DNA from: Zygnema cylindricum
Lineage: Eukaryota; Streptophyta; Zygnematophyceae; Zygnematales; Zygnemataceae
DNA length: 34,449 nt
NCBI GenBank assembly: GCA_037447655.1
Contig: JBBHKE010003272.1
Location: forward strand, 74,478-108,926
Reading direction: 5' to 3'
Positions 10,186 to 21,400 of this stretch are shown here, in pieces. Within the stretch, counting starts at the first letter, position 1; the number at the start of each line of letters is the position of its first letter. Both the position numbers and the translations under genes were made by a program. The notes below the pieces were generated by a model. It saw nothing but the letters and a program-made list of their open reading frames with translations, made no database searches and was not told where the DNA came from.

Positions 10186-13100
10186 TTTATTTGCGAATGC
10201 TATAGCGACCCAGTCTGGTTGAGTGGACGACCATTGAAGTTGGTTGATTTCCGCCCCGGCTGTATATGCCAGAATGGGATCTAATCCTCCGTCCACTGGT
10301 TGAGTCATACAGGACAGATCCCAAATCAACGCCTGAGAATCGTCGCCAGCTGTACAAATGTGACAGGAGCTGTGTGGGGCCCACGCAACCGCGTTCACTC
10401 CCTGCATGTGACGCTGCAATCATACAACCGAACGCCAGGTGTCAGTCAGGAAAAACACCACAAGACAGAACCATACTACTTTGTTCACTCCTTGCATGTG
10501 ACGCTGCAATCATATAACCAACCAGAGACCGTCAGGTGTCAATCACTCCTTACATGTGACGCCGCAATCATTGACTCAATCAGAGACTGCCAGATGTCAG
10601 TCACCACAAGACAGGACCATGGACGACAGCATAAGAGCAGTGCCACAAGGACAACATAACAAAATAGAAACTGCCAGTTGTCAACTAGGAAATTTGCGAT
10701 ACAACCGACAGTTGATAAAAAAAACCAGACAGAAGTCGTCAGATGACAGTCAGAGAGATTGTCAAGGTACAAGTTGCGGTATAACCGAAAGTTAAAACAG
10801 CCAGATGTCAGTCAGGACAATGCCACAACCACAACATTACCAAAAAGAGATTGCCAGGAGTCAACGAAAAAAAATGGCAGAAGTTCCAAACCAACTGACA
10901 GTTAAACAGAGGAAAAATAGCACATTAGTAAAAAAAACCGACGGTTAAATCAACAAAACCAGATAGAAATGATCAGGTGTGAGTCAGAGGAAATGACACA
11001 AAATCCAAAATCAGGAGAGGAGAGAGGAGAGAGGAGAGGGGAGAGGGAGAGAGGAAAGAAGAGAGGGGAAGGGAGGAAAGAGAACAGAGGGAAGGAGAGG
11101 AGAGAAAGGAGAGAGAGAGGCGAGAGGAAAGAGGAAAGAGAGAGGAGGGAAGAGGAGAGAAGAGAGGAAAGAGGAGAGAGGAGAGAGGAAAGAGGAAAGA
11201 GAGAGGAGGGAAGAGGAGAGAAGAGAGGAAAGAGGAGAGAGAGAGGAAAGAAGAGAGAGGGGACAGTGAGAGGGGGAGAGGAAAGACGAGGGAGGAGAGA
11301 GGCAATTGCAGAGGAAAGAGAGTTAACACAACAAAGCCAAACAGAGGTTGCCACTGTCAAGTTCTCAAGTGTGGACAACCTGGCAATACACATTTTTAAC
11401 TTGAATTCTACTTAGTAGTCTTAAAATGGAAACTAGTAAAACCAGCATTTACATGGAAAATACGGGCCACATTTTCCCACACTTTTAGAATTAAGGTCCT
11501 AAACAAACGCTAACAGTTTCAAGAGTAGCCTCAACCTTACGTGATATTCCCAGTGATCATCTGAAGGTTCCAGTGTCAATACTTAGAACTAAAACAAAAC
11601 AAAAAAAAGTTTGCTGAGATGATTCCCTGATGCAAATCAAAAAGCCAGAGCTTCTTTAAATTACAAAAGAATGCATAACTATTATACGTAAACTCGAAAT
11701 TTGTAAGTGATCTTCTCTACTCATGCGCCAAAAACATAAACGGCACTTCCATTAAACCGAGACACGCACATACATACATATATGTATTATATATACGTAT
11801 AGTTTCATTTACAGCATTTGTTTCAAAAATAGTTCTTATAGTTTTGTCATAGAATATGTGTACCAAATTCTCATGTCGCACATGTGACTAACCATACCCT
11901 AAAAACAAGTTGTAGAGCTGTTTTGCCCCAAAAAAAAAATGGAAACCGCGGTTTGGGACTAACCTGTAGCTCTGCGACCGGTAATGTCGGAAACCGGATG
12001 TCTAATACGACAACTTTTGGAGAATCCATGAGAATAGTTGCCATATAACGAGGATCTTGCTTGTTCCATCCAAGACGAAGAAGTGGAGTTTCTGGTTGGG
12101 GACTTTCGTATATAATTGTCGAATGTTCTTTGTCTCGAAGATCAAAAACACGAACAGAACCGTCGGCTGCCAAAAAGAGAATAGCGAAAAAGAGAATAGC
12201 AAAAAAGAGAATCGGTGTGAGGCGCCCAGTAGAAAATGCAAAAAGAAGGCAGGAAAATGTCAAGAGGGAGAGAAAATGTGAACAAGAATAGAAAATGTCA
12301 AGAGGGATAGAAGAGGTGAAGGGGGATAAAAATTGTCAACAGCATAGCTTGAAGTGCAGAAATGAGGCCATGTTTACATTTTTAATTCAAATTTTACTGA
12401 CGGAAAAGCCTAATAAAAGGATTAAATAAGAAATCGATATGCACAAAATACTTATAATATAGACACAGTTCCCCCATACCTGACAAATATGGACAAGAGT
12501 GACATTGCTACCAAAACTAAACTGCTTCAATGTATAAAGGACAACCAGCCTTTCTTGATTTGCCATTCCTTCTATATTGACATGTGAACATCCTTCCACT
12601 GAAGAATTGATAAACTTTAATGCTAAAGGTTTTTCTTGTTATATTCCGACACAAACACAAACATACGTTCTACGGCACATTAATGATTCGGTCTAATAGA
12701 ATGTAAACCAAGTTTAACTAGAAGGAAAAAAAAGTTTTGCAAAACGACAGCAAAAAAATTGATGCTTTTTTTTTTCTGTCACATTTCAGTGAAACAGAAC
12801 CAGTCGGGACAGAAATGCATATTTCTTTTTCCAAAAAAACTGAATGCCCTTGCCATCCTCTAATTGGATCAGAACAAACATTTTCATAAACATTAAACAC
12901 TTTTTGATTTTCAAAACAAATTCAAAAAATCAAACTTAAATACAAGAAAAATATTTCTCACCTGAGACCGAGGCAAAAACACCGACACCTCCCCAGGCGA
13001 TATCATAAACTTCTTTATCATGAGCAATGAGCTGTGTGTCCACAACTTCCTTCTCCATATCCCAAATTGTACATGTTGTGTCGATGCTGAAATTGATAAA

Positions 13101-16100
13101 AGTTGAAAAAAAAAAGGTAAGAAACATCGAGTTTTTTTTTACTTCCACCAACTTTTTTTTGACATAAAATTGGTAATCCAGGAAACGATGTTCAGATGCA
13201 AACAACATTCACTAGATAACATCTAAAATTCTCCAAGAAAACCAAGAATTTTTACCTGTCCTATCTACCCTGATTGAATGAAACATTTCATTACTTTAGC
13301 CTCCACGCCAACACAAACAAGAGAAAACAAAAAACAAAAGAAAGAACAAACAAAATTAAACCAAAACTGGCATCAAACATACCTCGATGTGCCAAGTCGT
13401 TTCGGCTCAGATTCATTCCAATCGAATGAAGTCAACGGGGCACAAAACTCACTGTTTTTGTTGTTATTTAGAGTACTCTTTAACTTCACCCCACCTTCCT
13501 CAATCTGCAAGTCATCCAGCATCATAAGCAGAAATGCGTATTTAAAAACGTTGGACCTCAAGAGTGAACACAGAGATGAACCAGCCGAAATTTTTTCATG
13601 CTTAAGGATATACAAAGTCAAAGACAGGAGCCCTAGTAAAGGGAGGAACCAAATTGCTATACGCCTCGAATGTCTATTAAGGTTAATAGCTATAATTTGT
13701 AGTGTTGTGTATCGGTAGCCTTTTGCCAAATAACCCGTACATATCTTTTTTTGACCTACCGATAATCGATATATTGGTTCAACATACCGGTAAAGGAAAT
13801 AAAGGGATAAATTTCCGATCTGTCGCGATAAATTACAGATAAATATCGGGCCAATAACTATCAACGATAACTCTGTATTGTGGTAGGGAATGAATTTTGA
13901 AAAATTTCCCAAAAACTCCCCCATCGTCGTGATATCTCAGTACTCATTTCGTAATTTATTTCCGTACCACAATTCCATACTTTTCGTACGGACCACCCCC
14001 ACCAACTGATAATTATCGGCGATAATTTTTGTTGGTTCCGGAGCGATATATCGGGACTCCTCACCGTTTGATATCGGTTATCGAATTTATCGCAATAAAA
14101 ATTACCCAATACCCAACATCAACAATTAGGTTCCAGTTCATTTTGGCATCTGACCATAAAATAGCATTGTTAACAGCAATTATACATTAATAATACTAAT
14201 TGCATAAATGGCCAGAAATCGTTCATCCCACCTGAATCTAAACGAAAACTAATAACACTAAAAGAATCTTTCATAAATAATCCTCATATTAACAATGTCT
14301 TTTCTCTAATGGCGACATACAATGTACTGTGGATATCAATTCACATTTAACTGAATTTGTGTTGATATTCGATTGCTATAACTGATACAAGAAAACCTGG
14401 ATAAAGCTGGAAATTGGAGAGCGATGCTTATTAAAATTTAAACAAATCATAACTACTGGCTTTCAAAGAAGATTTTCAACCAAAATCTAAGCTTATTCAA
14501 ACTTAAACTAGTGTTGCATGATATATCACGATAACGGTATATTGAATCGATCGATGAGCTAACCTGACCGATAAGTGTACGGAACCTATTACATAAATTA
14601 GTACGTAAAAATTCTTGCCTGGACACGAAATACAAAGAATAAAACTCCAGGTGCCAAGTCAAATATTTGGTACACAGAAATTCTTTTCTACGGGAAGTCA
14701 GGAATTCATTACGGTACGGTAGCGTACCCTACTGCGAAAACTTTTCAGCCTCGACAGCTTGAGAAACAAATTGCATATCGCAAGATCACATAGATGCATC
14801 ACAATAAGCAACGATAGCACCTAGCGTCTCGACACATCGATTATGGAGACCCTTAAAAAAGGTTCATATCGATTATCGGCAAAAAAAGTTCAATATGCAA
14901 CACTAATTCAAATACATCATAAAAACTGACTTTCAACAATGCATTTCAACCACAAACTAAACCATGAATTCTTAGGTTTTCCGATGTGAAAATTCAACCA
15001 GTTTTGCATCAACTACACAATCAAGAAGGTCATTCCACAGTTCAATAAGACATTGCAAGTCCTTCGACTTCGAAACTGAAAAATGACAGCTGAGAAAGGG
15101 TGAAAAATTCCCAACCTCCCATATTCGCAGAAAATCTCCAGTAGTTGCAATGAGGTCCGGCTTTTGGCACTCCTTGTCTGGGATAAACATAATTTTTGTA
15201 GTTGGATAAGGATGCTCAAAAGACAGCTTAGGATCACTTTTAAACTCTCCAGTTTCGTCATCTAGCTGCACAATCTCCACCTGCATGCACATAAAGAGTA
15301 GCCAAACAAGGCCGGGCGGAGGAGGGAGGAGGATGTGGAGGGAGGAGGGAGGAGGGAGGGAGGAGGAAGGAGGAGGGAGGGAGGCCACACAGGAGGAGAG
15401 TAAAATGTGAATGTTATCCAGTTCAGCTTTTCCGTCTTCTATTCCTGCTTTCTCTTCTATTACTGTTTTTCTTCCATTCCTGACTTTCTTCTACTTCCCA
15501 ATTTCCTTATTTTCTTTTAACTGTCACAAAAACGCAGCCGCAGCCGTTTTAGCTTCACTTCATGGTTCTTTTCCTCCTTGTATTCATTGCATGCCCTTTT
15601 TTTTTCCTCTGTTTCAATTTTATTTGCTGAAATATGAAAAAAATATTTTTATTAGAAATATATTTCAATGCAGGAATTACCCTCCATGCAGATTGCTTTT
15701 CGTCTACTATGAATTTCATGGCTTCTCCATTCATCCCTCATATTTGAAGCAGTTCTTGTATCTTATCTTCCCTCTTGGTGCTTATTGAAAAGCAATAGAT
15801 GTACCAGTCTCCACTGCTGTTTCCCTTTCTTCCTTCTTAATCTGCTTATATTTCCTTCCAATCTGCTTATATTTCCTTTCAATCTGCTTATATTTCCCTC
15901 CACTCCCTCTCCCCTCCGGCTATTTTTTCTTCCCCTCCACTCCCACCTGATGTTGCTATATGGTTCTAACACTGTCTTTCAAATGCATAAAACAGGTGTT
16001 CCTCTGTAGAATACTTTGCCGAGAATTTCATAACATCATTGAAAACTGCAAAAGCATGGAAAATCTGGCTACCTCATATTATACGCATACTATATGGGTT

Positions 16101-17259
16101 CTCTGGGTATATTACGCCTATAGTATGAGGTAACCACATATAGCGTTTCCGTACCTTTTTAGGTTGAAACTATGGTTCATTAACTAAAAATTTAAAGAGT
16201 AACCTGCTATATTTGAAGCAACTCAAAAATGCATACAAAAGACGAGTCACCCAAAAGAGACAATAAAAAACTCTCGTGAGAAATGATATGGTAATGCATG
16301 ATAATAATTTTCCGTTAGATTTGCAAAGCTGTCTGGCAAAGGATTTTTTTCTCTCTTTGTTTGTTTCTTCGTGTTTCAAGAAGAGGAGAAACGAAAGTAG
16401 ACATATAATTTTCCACAAAATTTTACTCGCTGCACATTTGAATGCAGTTCAAGTGGCTGATTTGACTATGAAGTGTCATTTAATTTCGTCAGACAATGCA
16501 AAATAATAAACAATAATAAAAAGCAGAATTATGTGAATGTAGTATGACGAATGTAAGCTGTTTCCTAGTATGAAACTACTTCTAAAACATTAAACAACAA
16601 AGACACACGAAATTACTTTTCAAAATTAGAAAGAACCAGGACACACAAAACTACTTTTTAAAACATAAAAAAAACAAAGATACACAAGCATTAAGGACCT
16701 GACAAATTCCACTCGAAAGAATTTCGAGCATAACAATGCTTATACAGTATGCATTTTCCCATGAGAATTAAAGCAAATTTTTCAGTTTTCTGAATGGAAA
16801 TACACTTCAGTTTTCATGTTTCAGTTTTTTTATGAAATCAAACGTCAGTTTTCCGAATGGAAACACACTTCAGTTTTAAAAAGGAAATAAAGTTCAGTTT
16901 CCAAAATAGAAACAAATTTTCAGTTTTTTATATGGAAACAAATTTTCAAGGTTTCAAAATGGAAACAATATTCACTTTCCATTTTTCAAGTTTAAAAATA
17001 GAAACAAACTTCCGTTTTCATTTTCAGTTTTTTAAAAGAACTGAAACTTGAAATACCTGCAGAAGTTCCAGAATCCAATAAGAAAACAATACAGAAAACT
17101 ACTTGCCTTATTCCGATATTCTTCTATAAAACTGCCAATGGCAAGCCTAAACTTTTTGTCACGTCGCACGCTCCAGTTCATCCCATAGATAAGCCATGGA
17201 GCCTCATGTGTGTAAATTTCAGCTCTTTTTCTAGGGATACTATCACTGTATATATCCAT
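10165..17259 (-). CDS. LWD1: LWD/AN11/DCAF7-type WD40-repeat protein (complete, 6 exons)
   Basis: WD40 beta-propeller scaffold of the AN11/LWD/DCAF7 family. Plant LWD proteins act in the circadian clock and photoperiod response; animal DCAF7 scaffolds kinases and CUL4 ligase. Exons in order: 17107-17259, 15116-15280, 13383-13504, 12962-13086, 11964-12166, 10165-10413. Phases join perfectly to give 338 residues, close to the family's 340-350. Signature segments are EIYTHEAPW and [14 protein letters not shown] in exon 1, FEHPYPTTK and [15 protein letters not shown] in exon 2, [11 protein letters not shown] in exon 3, IDTTCTIWD and IAHDKEV in exon 4, [20 protein letters not shown] and [14 protein letters not shown] in exon 5, and [27 protein letters not shown] and the C-terminal KLQILRV in exon 6. 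These fit LWD/DCAF7 better than TTG1. Intron 1 has a GC donor (AAG|GCAAGT). Introns are 296 to about 1,826 bases, and intron 2 carries two hAT-like elements. Confidence 0.95.
10393..10572. repeat. Triplicated acceptor region of WD40 exon 6
   Basis: The 32 bases spanning the intron 5 acceptor and first exon 6 codons (10393-10424) recur at 10483-10514 with only two or so changes, and again, more decayed, at 10544-10572 where the acceptor AG has become GG. The two extra copies lie in intron 5. The following 10575-10990 region continues as a loose repeat of CAGATGTCAGTCA-like words. Confidence 0.85.
11014..11308. repeat. Long polypurine tract (GAGAGG-type) in WD40 intron 5
   Basis: Nearly 300 bases of almost pure G and A with AGAGGAGAGAGGAAAG-like units. 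Read in the gene direction it is an extended polypyrimidine stretch about 600-900 bases before the last acceptor. Mirror symmetry is compatible with triplex formation. Frames in both directions give only Arg/Glu or Ser/Leu runs and are not genes. Confidence 0.9.
12167..12213 (-). repeat. Triplicated 15-base acceptor tract at WD40 exon 5
   Basis: Immediately before exon 5 the gene-sense sequence repeats CTATTCTCTTTTT(T/C)G three times; the last copy ends in GGCAG and is the working acceptor. The polypyrimidine tract has been expanded by tandem duplication. Confidence 0.85.
13700..14121. mobile_element. hAT-like element in WD40 intron 2, copy 1
   Basis: The left end TAGTGTTGTGTATCGGTA is identical to the left end of the element at 4318. 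The right end is a decayed inverted copy (about 11 of 15). A worn 8-base target duplication, ATAATTTG and ACAATTAG (6 of 8), flanks it. Its 3' half matches 4097-4317. It is 422 bases long with no transposase frame, so it is an old MITE that now forms about a quarter of the intron. Confidence 0.75.
14509..14905. mobile_element. hAT-like element in WD40 intron 2, copy 2
   Basis: Ends TAGTGTTGCAT and ATGCAACACTA are inverted repeats of 11 bases, a variant of the TAGTGTTGTGT end above. Internal ATATCACGATAACGG and CGATTATCGGC words resemble the hAT-like elements at 4318 and 13700. The target duplication is unconvincing (about 5 of 8). It is 397 bases long and non-coding. Confidence 0.65.
15313..15395. 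repeat. GGAGGA-type purine tract just upstream of WD40 exon 2
   Basis: About 80 bases of GGAGG(A/G) repeats on the plus strand, which is CCTCC in the gene direction and lies just before the exon 2 acceptor at 15282-15281. It is likely an over-extended pyrimidine tract, with GGG runs on the opposite strand. Confidence 0.85.
15839..15901. repeat. Three 21-base tandem units in WD40 intron 1
   Basis: Three adjacent copies of an AATCTGCTTATATTTCC(T/C)T(T/C)C unit, one or two changes apart, inside intron 1. Confidence 0.9.
16070..16132. repeat. Inverted repeat in WD40 intron 1
   Basis: TACCTCATA and TATGAGGTA bound a 45-base interior that is itself partly palindromic (ATACGCATACTATA against TATTACGCCTATAG). 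It may be a small foldback element; adjacent ACCACATATAGCGTTTC resembles sequence at about 281-296 in the peroxiredoxin intron. Confidence 0.5.
16770..17045. repeat. Degenerate ATGGAAACAAATTTTCAGTTTT repeat family
   Basis: About eight units of a 30 to 40 base pattern built from GGAAACA(C/A)A and TTCAGTTTT words fill the 5' part of WD40 intron 1, beginning about 60 bases after the GC donor. Non-coding. Confidence 0.75.
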
Positions 17260-17310
17260 TCAGTATGTGACTAGAAACTACAGCACTTAGAAAAATTGTT
17301 GCTTGGAAAT

Positions 17311-17318
17311 TAGGGTTT
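17311..17318 (-). promoter_or_regulatory. Telo-box (AAACCCTA) upstream of the WD40 start
   Basis: AAACCCTAA on the gene strand lies about 52 bases before the ATG at 17259. Telo-boxes are common near transcription starts of plant genes. The position fits a 5' UTR or core promoter site, but one eight-base match can arise by chance. Confidence 0.4.
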
Positions 17319-17842
17319 GCTGTGCAGGATTTGTTTCCAGCTTTCCAATTTACTTCTTGCAAGAAAGAAACTAAATATTACTTTGAAGAAAATAATTAAA
17401 ATAAGCAAATTTTTACAATTAAATTCATACAGGAGGTAAGGAGAATCCTACAAGCAGTACTGTACAGTTCAATCCTTAGCCAAGCATAAGTTATGATTCG
17501 TCAGCACATCAATACTAAAACCGAACTGACAGGAAGGAGGGATATCGATAATATTGTAAGCCAGGAATTTTGGAGAATATCCTAACCGTCCATTTATTTT
17601 GTATGGTTGCTGAGTGGTCAATAACTCAATATGCTTTGTTACGATCGAAGTGAATGGCGTATTCATCTTCTGCAAACTGCAGGGGCTGTTTTCTGCTTTC
17701 GCGTTATACTGTCAAACGGAACTGCGCATGGATCGTCACAATGAAGGTTGACAATTCTAACGTACAATACATCGGCCGTAAAAAATAACGCGTGTCTTTT
17801 TACCATTTCGGGAATCTGCGTTTCGAACGAGCTACACCGCGA

Positions 17843-18044
17843 ATCGCTATTAGTGTTGATGTTGTTTTTTGGCACTTAATACATTCTTTCTCCGTACACA
17901 CATGTCGGATCGTGGATCTAACGGTTGCGATTGAAAGGTAAGGTTTTCAGCTTCCGATTGGCGGTCTCAAATTGGAAATTGACAAGTGTGTACGGAGAAA
18001 AGATGTTTTTAAGTGGCGAAAAAATTATTAACCCTATTAGCGAT
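17843..18044. mobile_element. Foldback MITE, family F, copy 2, in a divergent promoter
   Basis: A 202-base copy of the element at 3897-4096. Arms of about 65 bases pair imperfectly (ATCGCTATTAG at the left, CTATTAGCGAT at the right; CTCCGTACACAC against GTGTGTACGGAG). It sits between the WD40 gene and the coiled-coil gene, 584 bases from the first start codon and 363 from the second, so it may contribute promoter or silencing signals to both. Confidence 0.8.
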
Positions 18045-18406
18045 ACATGGTTTACTGTAACTGCATAACAGTGTTTCCGAACTTTTCGAAAAACTCTATT
18101 CGTTCACGCTAAGATAATATCGGATAGGTTCAAATCACCGGTCCACAAGCAATAATATCGTATCTGTCGGTCTGATTGACTGCCGATATATTTTTTGCTG
18201 AACTTTTGCGAATCTGGTGCCATCATGAGCTTAGAACGTTTCAACTTTCAAACTATTTTTTTGTGCTTATGGCCATGGTTGCTGGATGGACATCGAAGTT
18301 AACGTTTGGTGTTGCCCAGTGAGTAATTCCATCTCCTGGCTGATTGCCACTGTACTAGTTGACAACTGTTAGAATTGTGAAGGAGAGGTACGGATCACAG
18401 GCAGCC
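18045..18406 (+). promoter_or_regulatory. 5' flank of the coiled-coil gene
   Basis: No clear TATA box is visible. The stretch contains ATATCGGAT-type words like those in the hAT-like elements. CCA|GTGAGTAAT at about 18318-18328 looks like a good donor, and CACAG lies just before the start codon, so a small 5' UTR intron is possible but unproven. Confidence 0.3.
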
Positions 18407-21400
18407 ATGGATGAAAACGAAGAGCTTGCTCTGAGTGATCCCGAAGATGATGATCTTCTTGAAGCGGCAGACGTGAAGGCTCCCACTGCAGCTCCTAAGA
18501 TTCCTTACAATGGAGGCCTAATGCCTCCTCCATCATCTGTTGCGAATAAAGAGGAGCTTCAGGAAGCATCTTCGGTGAATTCTTCAGTGTTACTAAATGG
18601 AGAAGCGGTTATTCCTAGTAAAGCGCCTTCTTTGCAAAATGCTGCTGCTTCTGCGAAAATTGCCGAATTTAGAGGTTCGGGAGGTGAAGCAGGTTCGGAA
18701 AGTAGAGGTTTGACTGGAGGTACCGGGGATGAAGCTCTGCAAAAGGCTCTTGCTGACTTGGCGGCAGAGAGAGTTGCAAGACAGGCAGCAGAAAAAGCAA
18801 GAACAAGCAGTGATGAAGCAAAAACTGCCGCATTTGCTCGGTTTAAAATCCTTGCTCAGGAAGCCGTAAAACAGAGAGATGAAGCCAATCGTCAAAGAGA
18901 CGAAGCACAAAGTGTCGTGGATGGCCTTTGGAAGGCGAAGGAGGATGCTATGAAGGCCAGAGATGCAGCAAAGGCTGAGATGGAACAAGCAGCTGTAGTG
19001 CTTAGCGCAGAAGCTGATCGTATTGTGACACGTGTCACTGGCCAGGAAAGACGCCCTACAGACAGAGGAGGAGGAGTAGCACCGAAAACGGCAGGACTGG
19101 CAGCCATAGTTCATGTGCTTAAGAAGCGTTTGGATTCAGCTGTGGAAGAGGTAATAAGACAGAGAGATGCGGCGAGAGAAGAGGCGGAGCAAAGGAATTT
19201 GGAGAGTGCGATTGAGATGTCACAGCTAGAATCGACTATTGCTGCCTTGAAAGAGGAGAGTGGTAAGAAGGCGGAGGAGATTGAGAGATGGAAGGATGCA
19301 ATTGCTGCAAAGGATGAGAGGCTGGGAGATGTGTTGATGCAATTGGAAGGAATGGAAGGAAAATGTAAGCGACTAGAGATGGTACTGGCGTCTGAGAAGA
19401 AGCGTGGGGATGACGCTGAGAGTAAAGCGAAAACAATTGATGGCGAGTTACGGAAATTGAAAGCAGGTTCGGAGGAGTATAAGAGGGCGGGAGAAGAGGC
19501 TCGACAGCGTGTGAGAGAAATGAGTCATGTGATGATGGAGCTCCAAAGCAAACTGGCTGCGATGGAAAGCTCTCGGAAAAAGGTGGAAGAAGATGTGAAG
19601 CGCGAGAGAGAAGATAGAGAAGGTATAGAAAGGGAAAAGGAAATTGTACAAGATGAAGGTCGCCGAGTGTTGGAGCAGTTAGATAGCTTATTGCAGCAGT
19701 GGAGGGAATCTAAGAGAGAATGGTTTGAAGAAAAAGAGATTCTCACGCAACAGTCTGAACAACTGTCAGTTGCAAAACAGCAACTTGTTCAGGAATTGTC
19801 TGCTTTAAAAAATGAATTTGAAGACGCGCAGAATACCGTAAGGGATCTACAAACTCGTGTAGCTTCTCGAGGTGAGGAGGTTCAACGCCTGGAAAGTGTT
19901 CTTCATGATTTACAGTCCGGGGAGCATTCGAGGAGGGCGGAGAGTGAAGTGGAGAAAGCAAACTTGGTTGCAAAAGATGCCATAGTTCAAATGGAGGAGC
20001 AATTGAATGCAAGGAGGGAGGCTGAGAGAGCCCGGCGTCAAGCAGAGGAGGTAGCTTCTCAGGAGCAGCAGGCACGAAAAGCAGCAGAACGGAGTCGGGA
20101 GGCTGCGATAGCGCAGGTAATTTGCTTAATGAAAATATGGTTATAAAATATGTTAGATTTGGTGCTTATTGTTTATTATAATATGGCAAATTCGGTGTTG
20201 ATTGTATTGTAGATATTTGTTGATTGCTAATTAGAATGTGGTAAATCTGGTGTTGACTGCTTCTTGAAATATGGTAATTCAGGTAGAAAATGCTTATTAA
20301 ATATGGTAATCCTGTGCTTTTTAAAATATGGCAAATTTGGTGTTTGATTGGTCATTAAAGTGTGGTAAATCTGGTTTTGAATATGGTAAATCTGGTAAAA
20401 AATGCGTATTAAAGTATGGTAATTCCATTATTAATTCCTTACTTGGCAGAGGTAAATCTCGTGTTGGTTTAGGCAATACTTGCTTATCAAAATATGGCAA
20501 ACCTGGTGTTAGTTCTCGAGGTTTTATTTTAGTGCTTATCAATATCAGGCAAATTTGGTTTGGTTCCGATGGGGTTTTTAGTGCAATCAGAATATGGCAA
20601 ATGAGACCTTTTTCAGCTGTGGATTGTCTGGTGCCGACTGCAGGCCGGATTAGTTATTTGAAAGGAGGGCTGACTTAAGGAACCATTTGAAACTTAAAAT
20701 GTAGCATAATAGTGAAGCATTGTCGAAGTTTGTTTATGACATGTGAGCCTTTCGTCCTCGGTATTTCATATTGGAACAAATGACATGTTTTTTTATTGAT
20801 TTCATGCCATCTGTTTGCTTTGTTTCTCCGCAGGGTAGACATGCCCTTTTTTTGTTGGTTTGTTAAGGATGGCTACAAATTAAAGTAGTTGTGTTGTAAG
20901 TTGTGTTAAGTTTGATCTTATGAAACCAGGCAATTTTGTCTGCAAGCCTTCCCGTTTTTACACAAAGGTTTTGTAACTTTCGTAAGACTGTTTTGGTAAG
21001 TTCTATGAGATTTTTTTCCTTTGTTCTAGCGTCGTTTGGCCGGCTGGTAGTAAAGCGGCTGAGACTGTGGCTAGCATGCTCTTTTTGACGACTAATGTGT
21101 TGAAAATTTTGGTAACTGTTACAAGACTGTTTTGAGTTTCGTAAGATTCTCTGCCTCCTTGTTCTCATTGACTGTAATTTTGGATTTTGTAGAAGTGTTG
21201 AAAGTTCTGATGAGTGTTACAAAGACTTTTTTTGGAGTTCCATAAGATTCTCTGCCTCTTTGTTCTGCCTTTGTGCAGGCTGCTACTAAAGCGGCCGAGG
21301 CTGAGCCTAAAGCTGAGATTGGCACTGTGGCTAGCCTGCCCTTTTTGAAGACTAATGTGCTGAAAGTTTTGATAGCTGTTCGAAGACCCTTTTGGAGTTA

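Noticed and set aside
10969-11415. Open frame of 148 codons in the GA tract, and its opposite-strand partner
   Set aside because: Pure Arg/Glu/Gly or Ser/Leu composition from simple repeat DNA inside an intron; open frames are expected there by composition alone.
18359-18406. Upstream extension of the coiled-coil frame from a TTG
   Set aside because: TTG is not a normal nuclear start, whereas ATG at 18407 has a strong GCAGCCATGG context and begins an acidic N-terminus.
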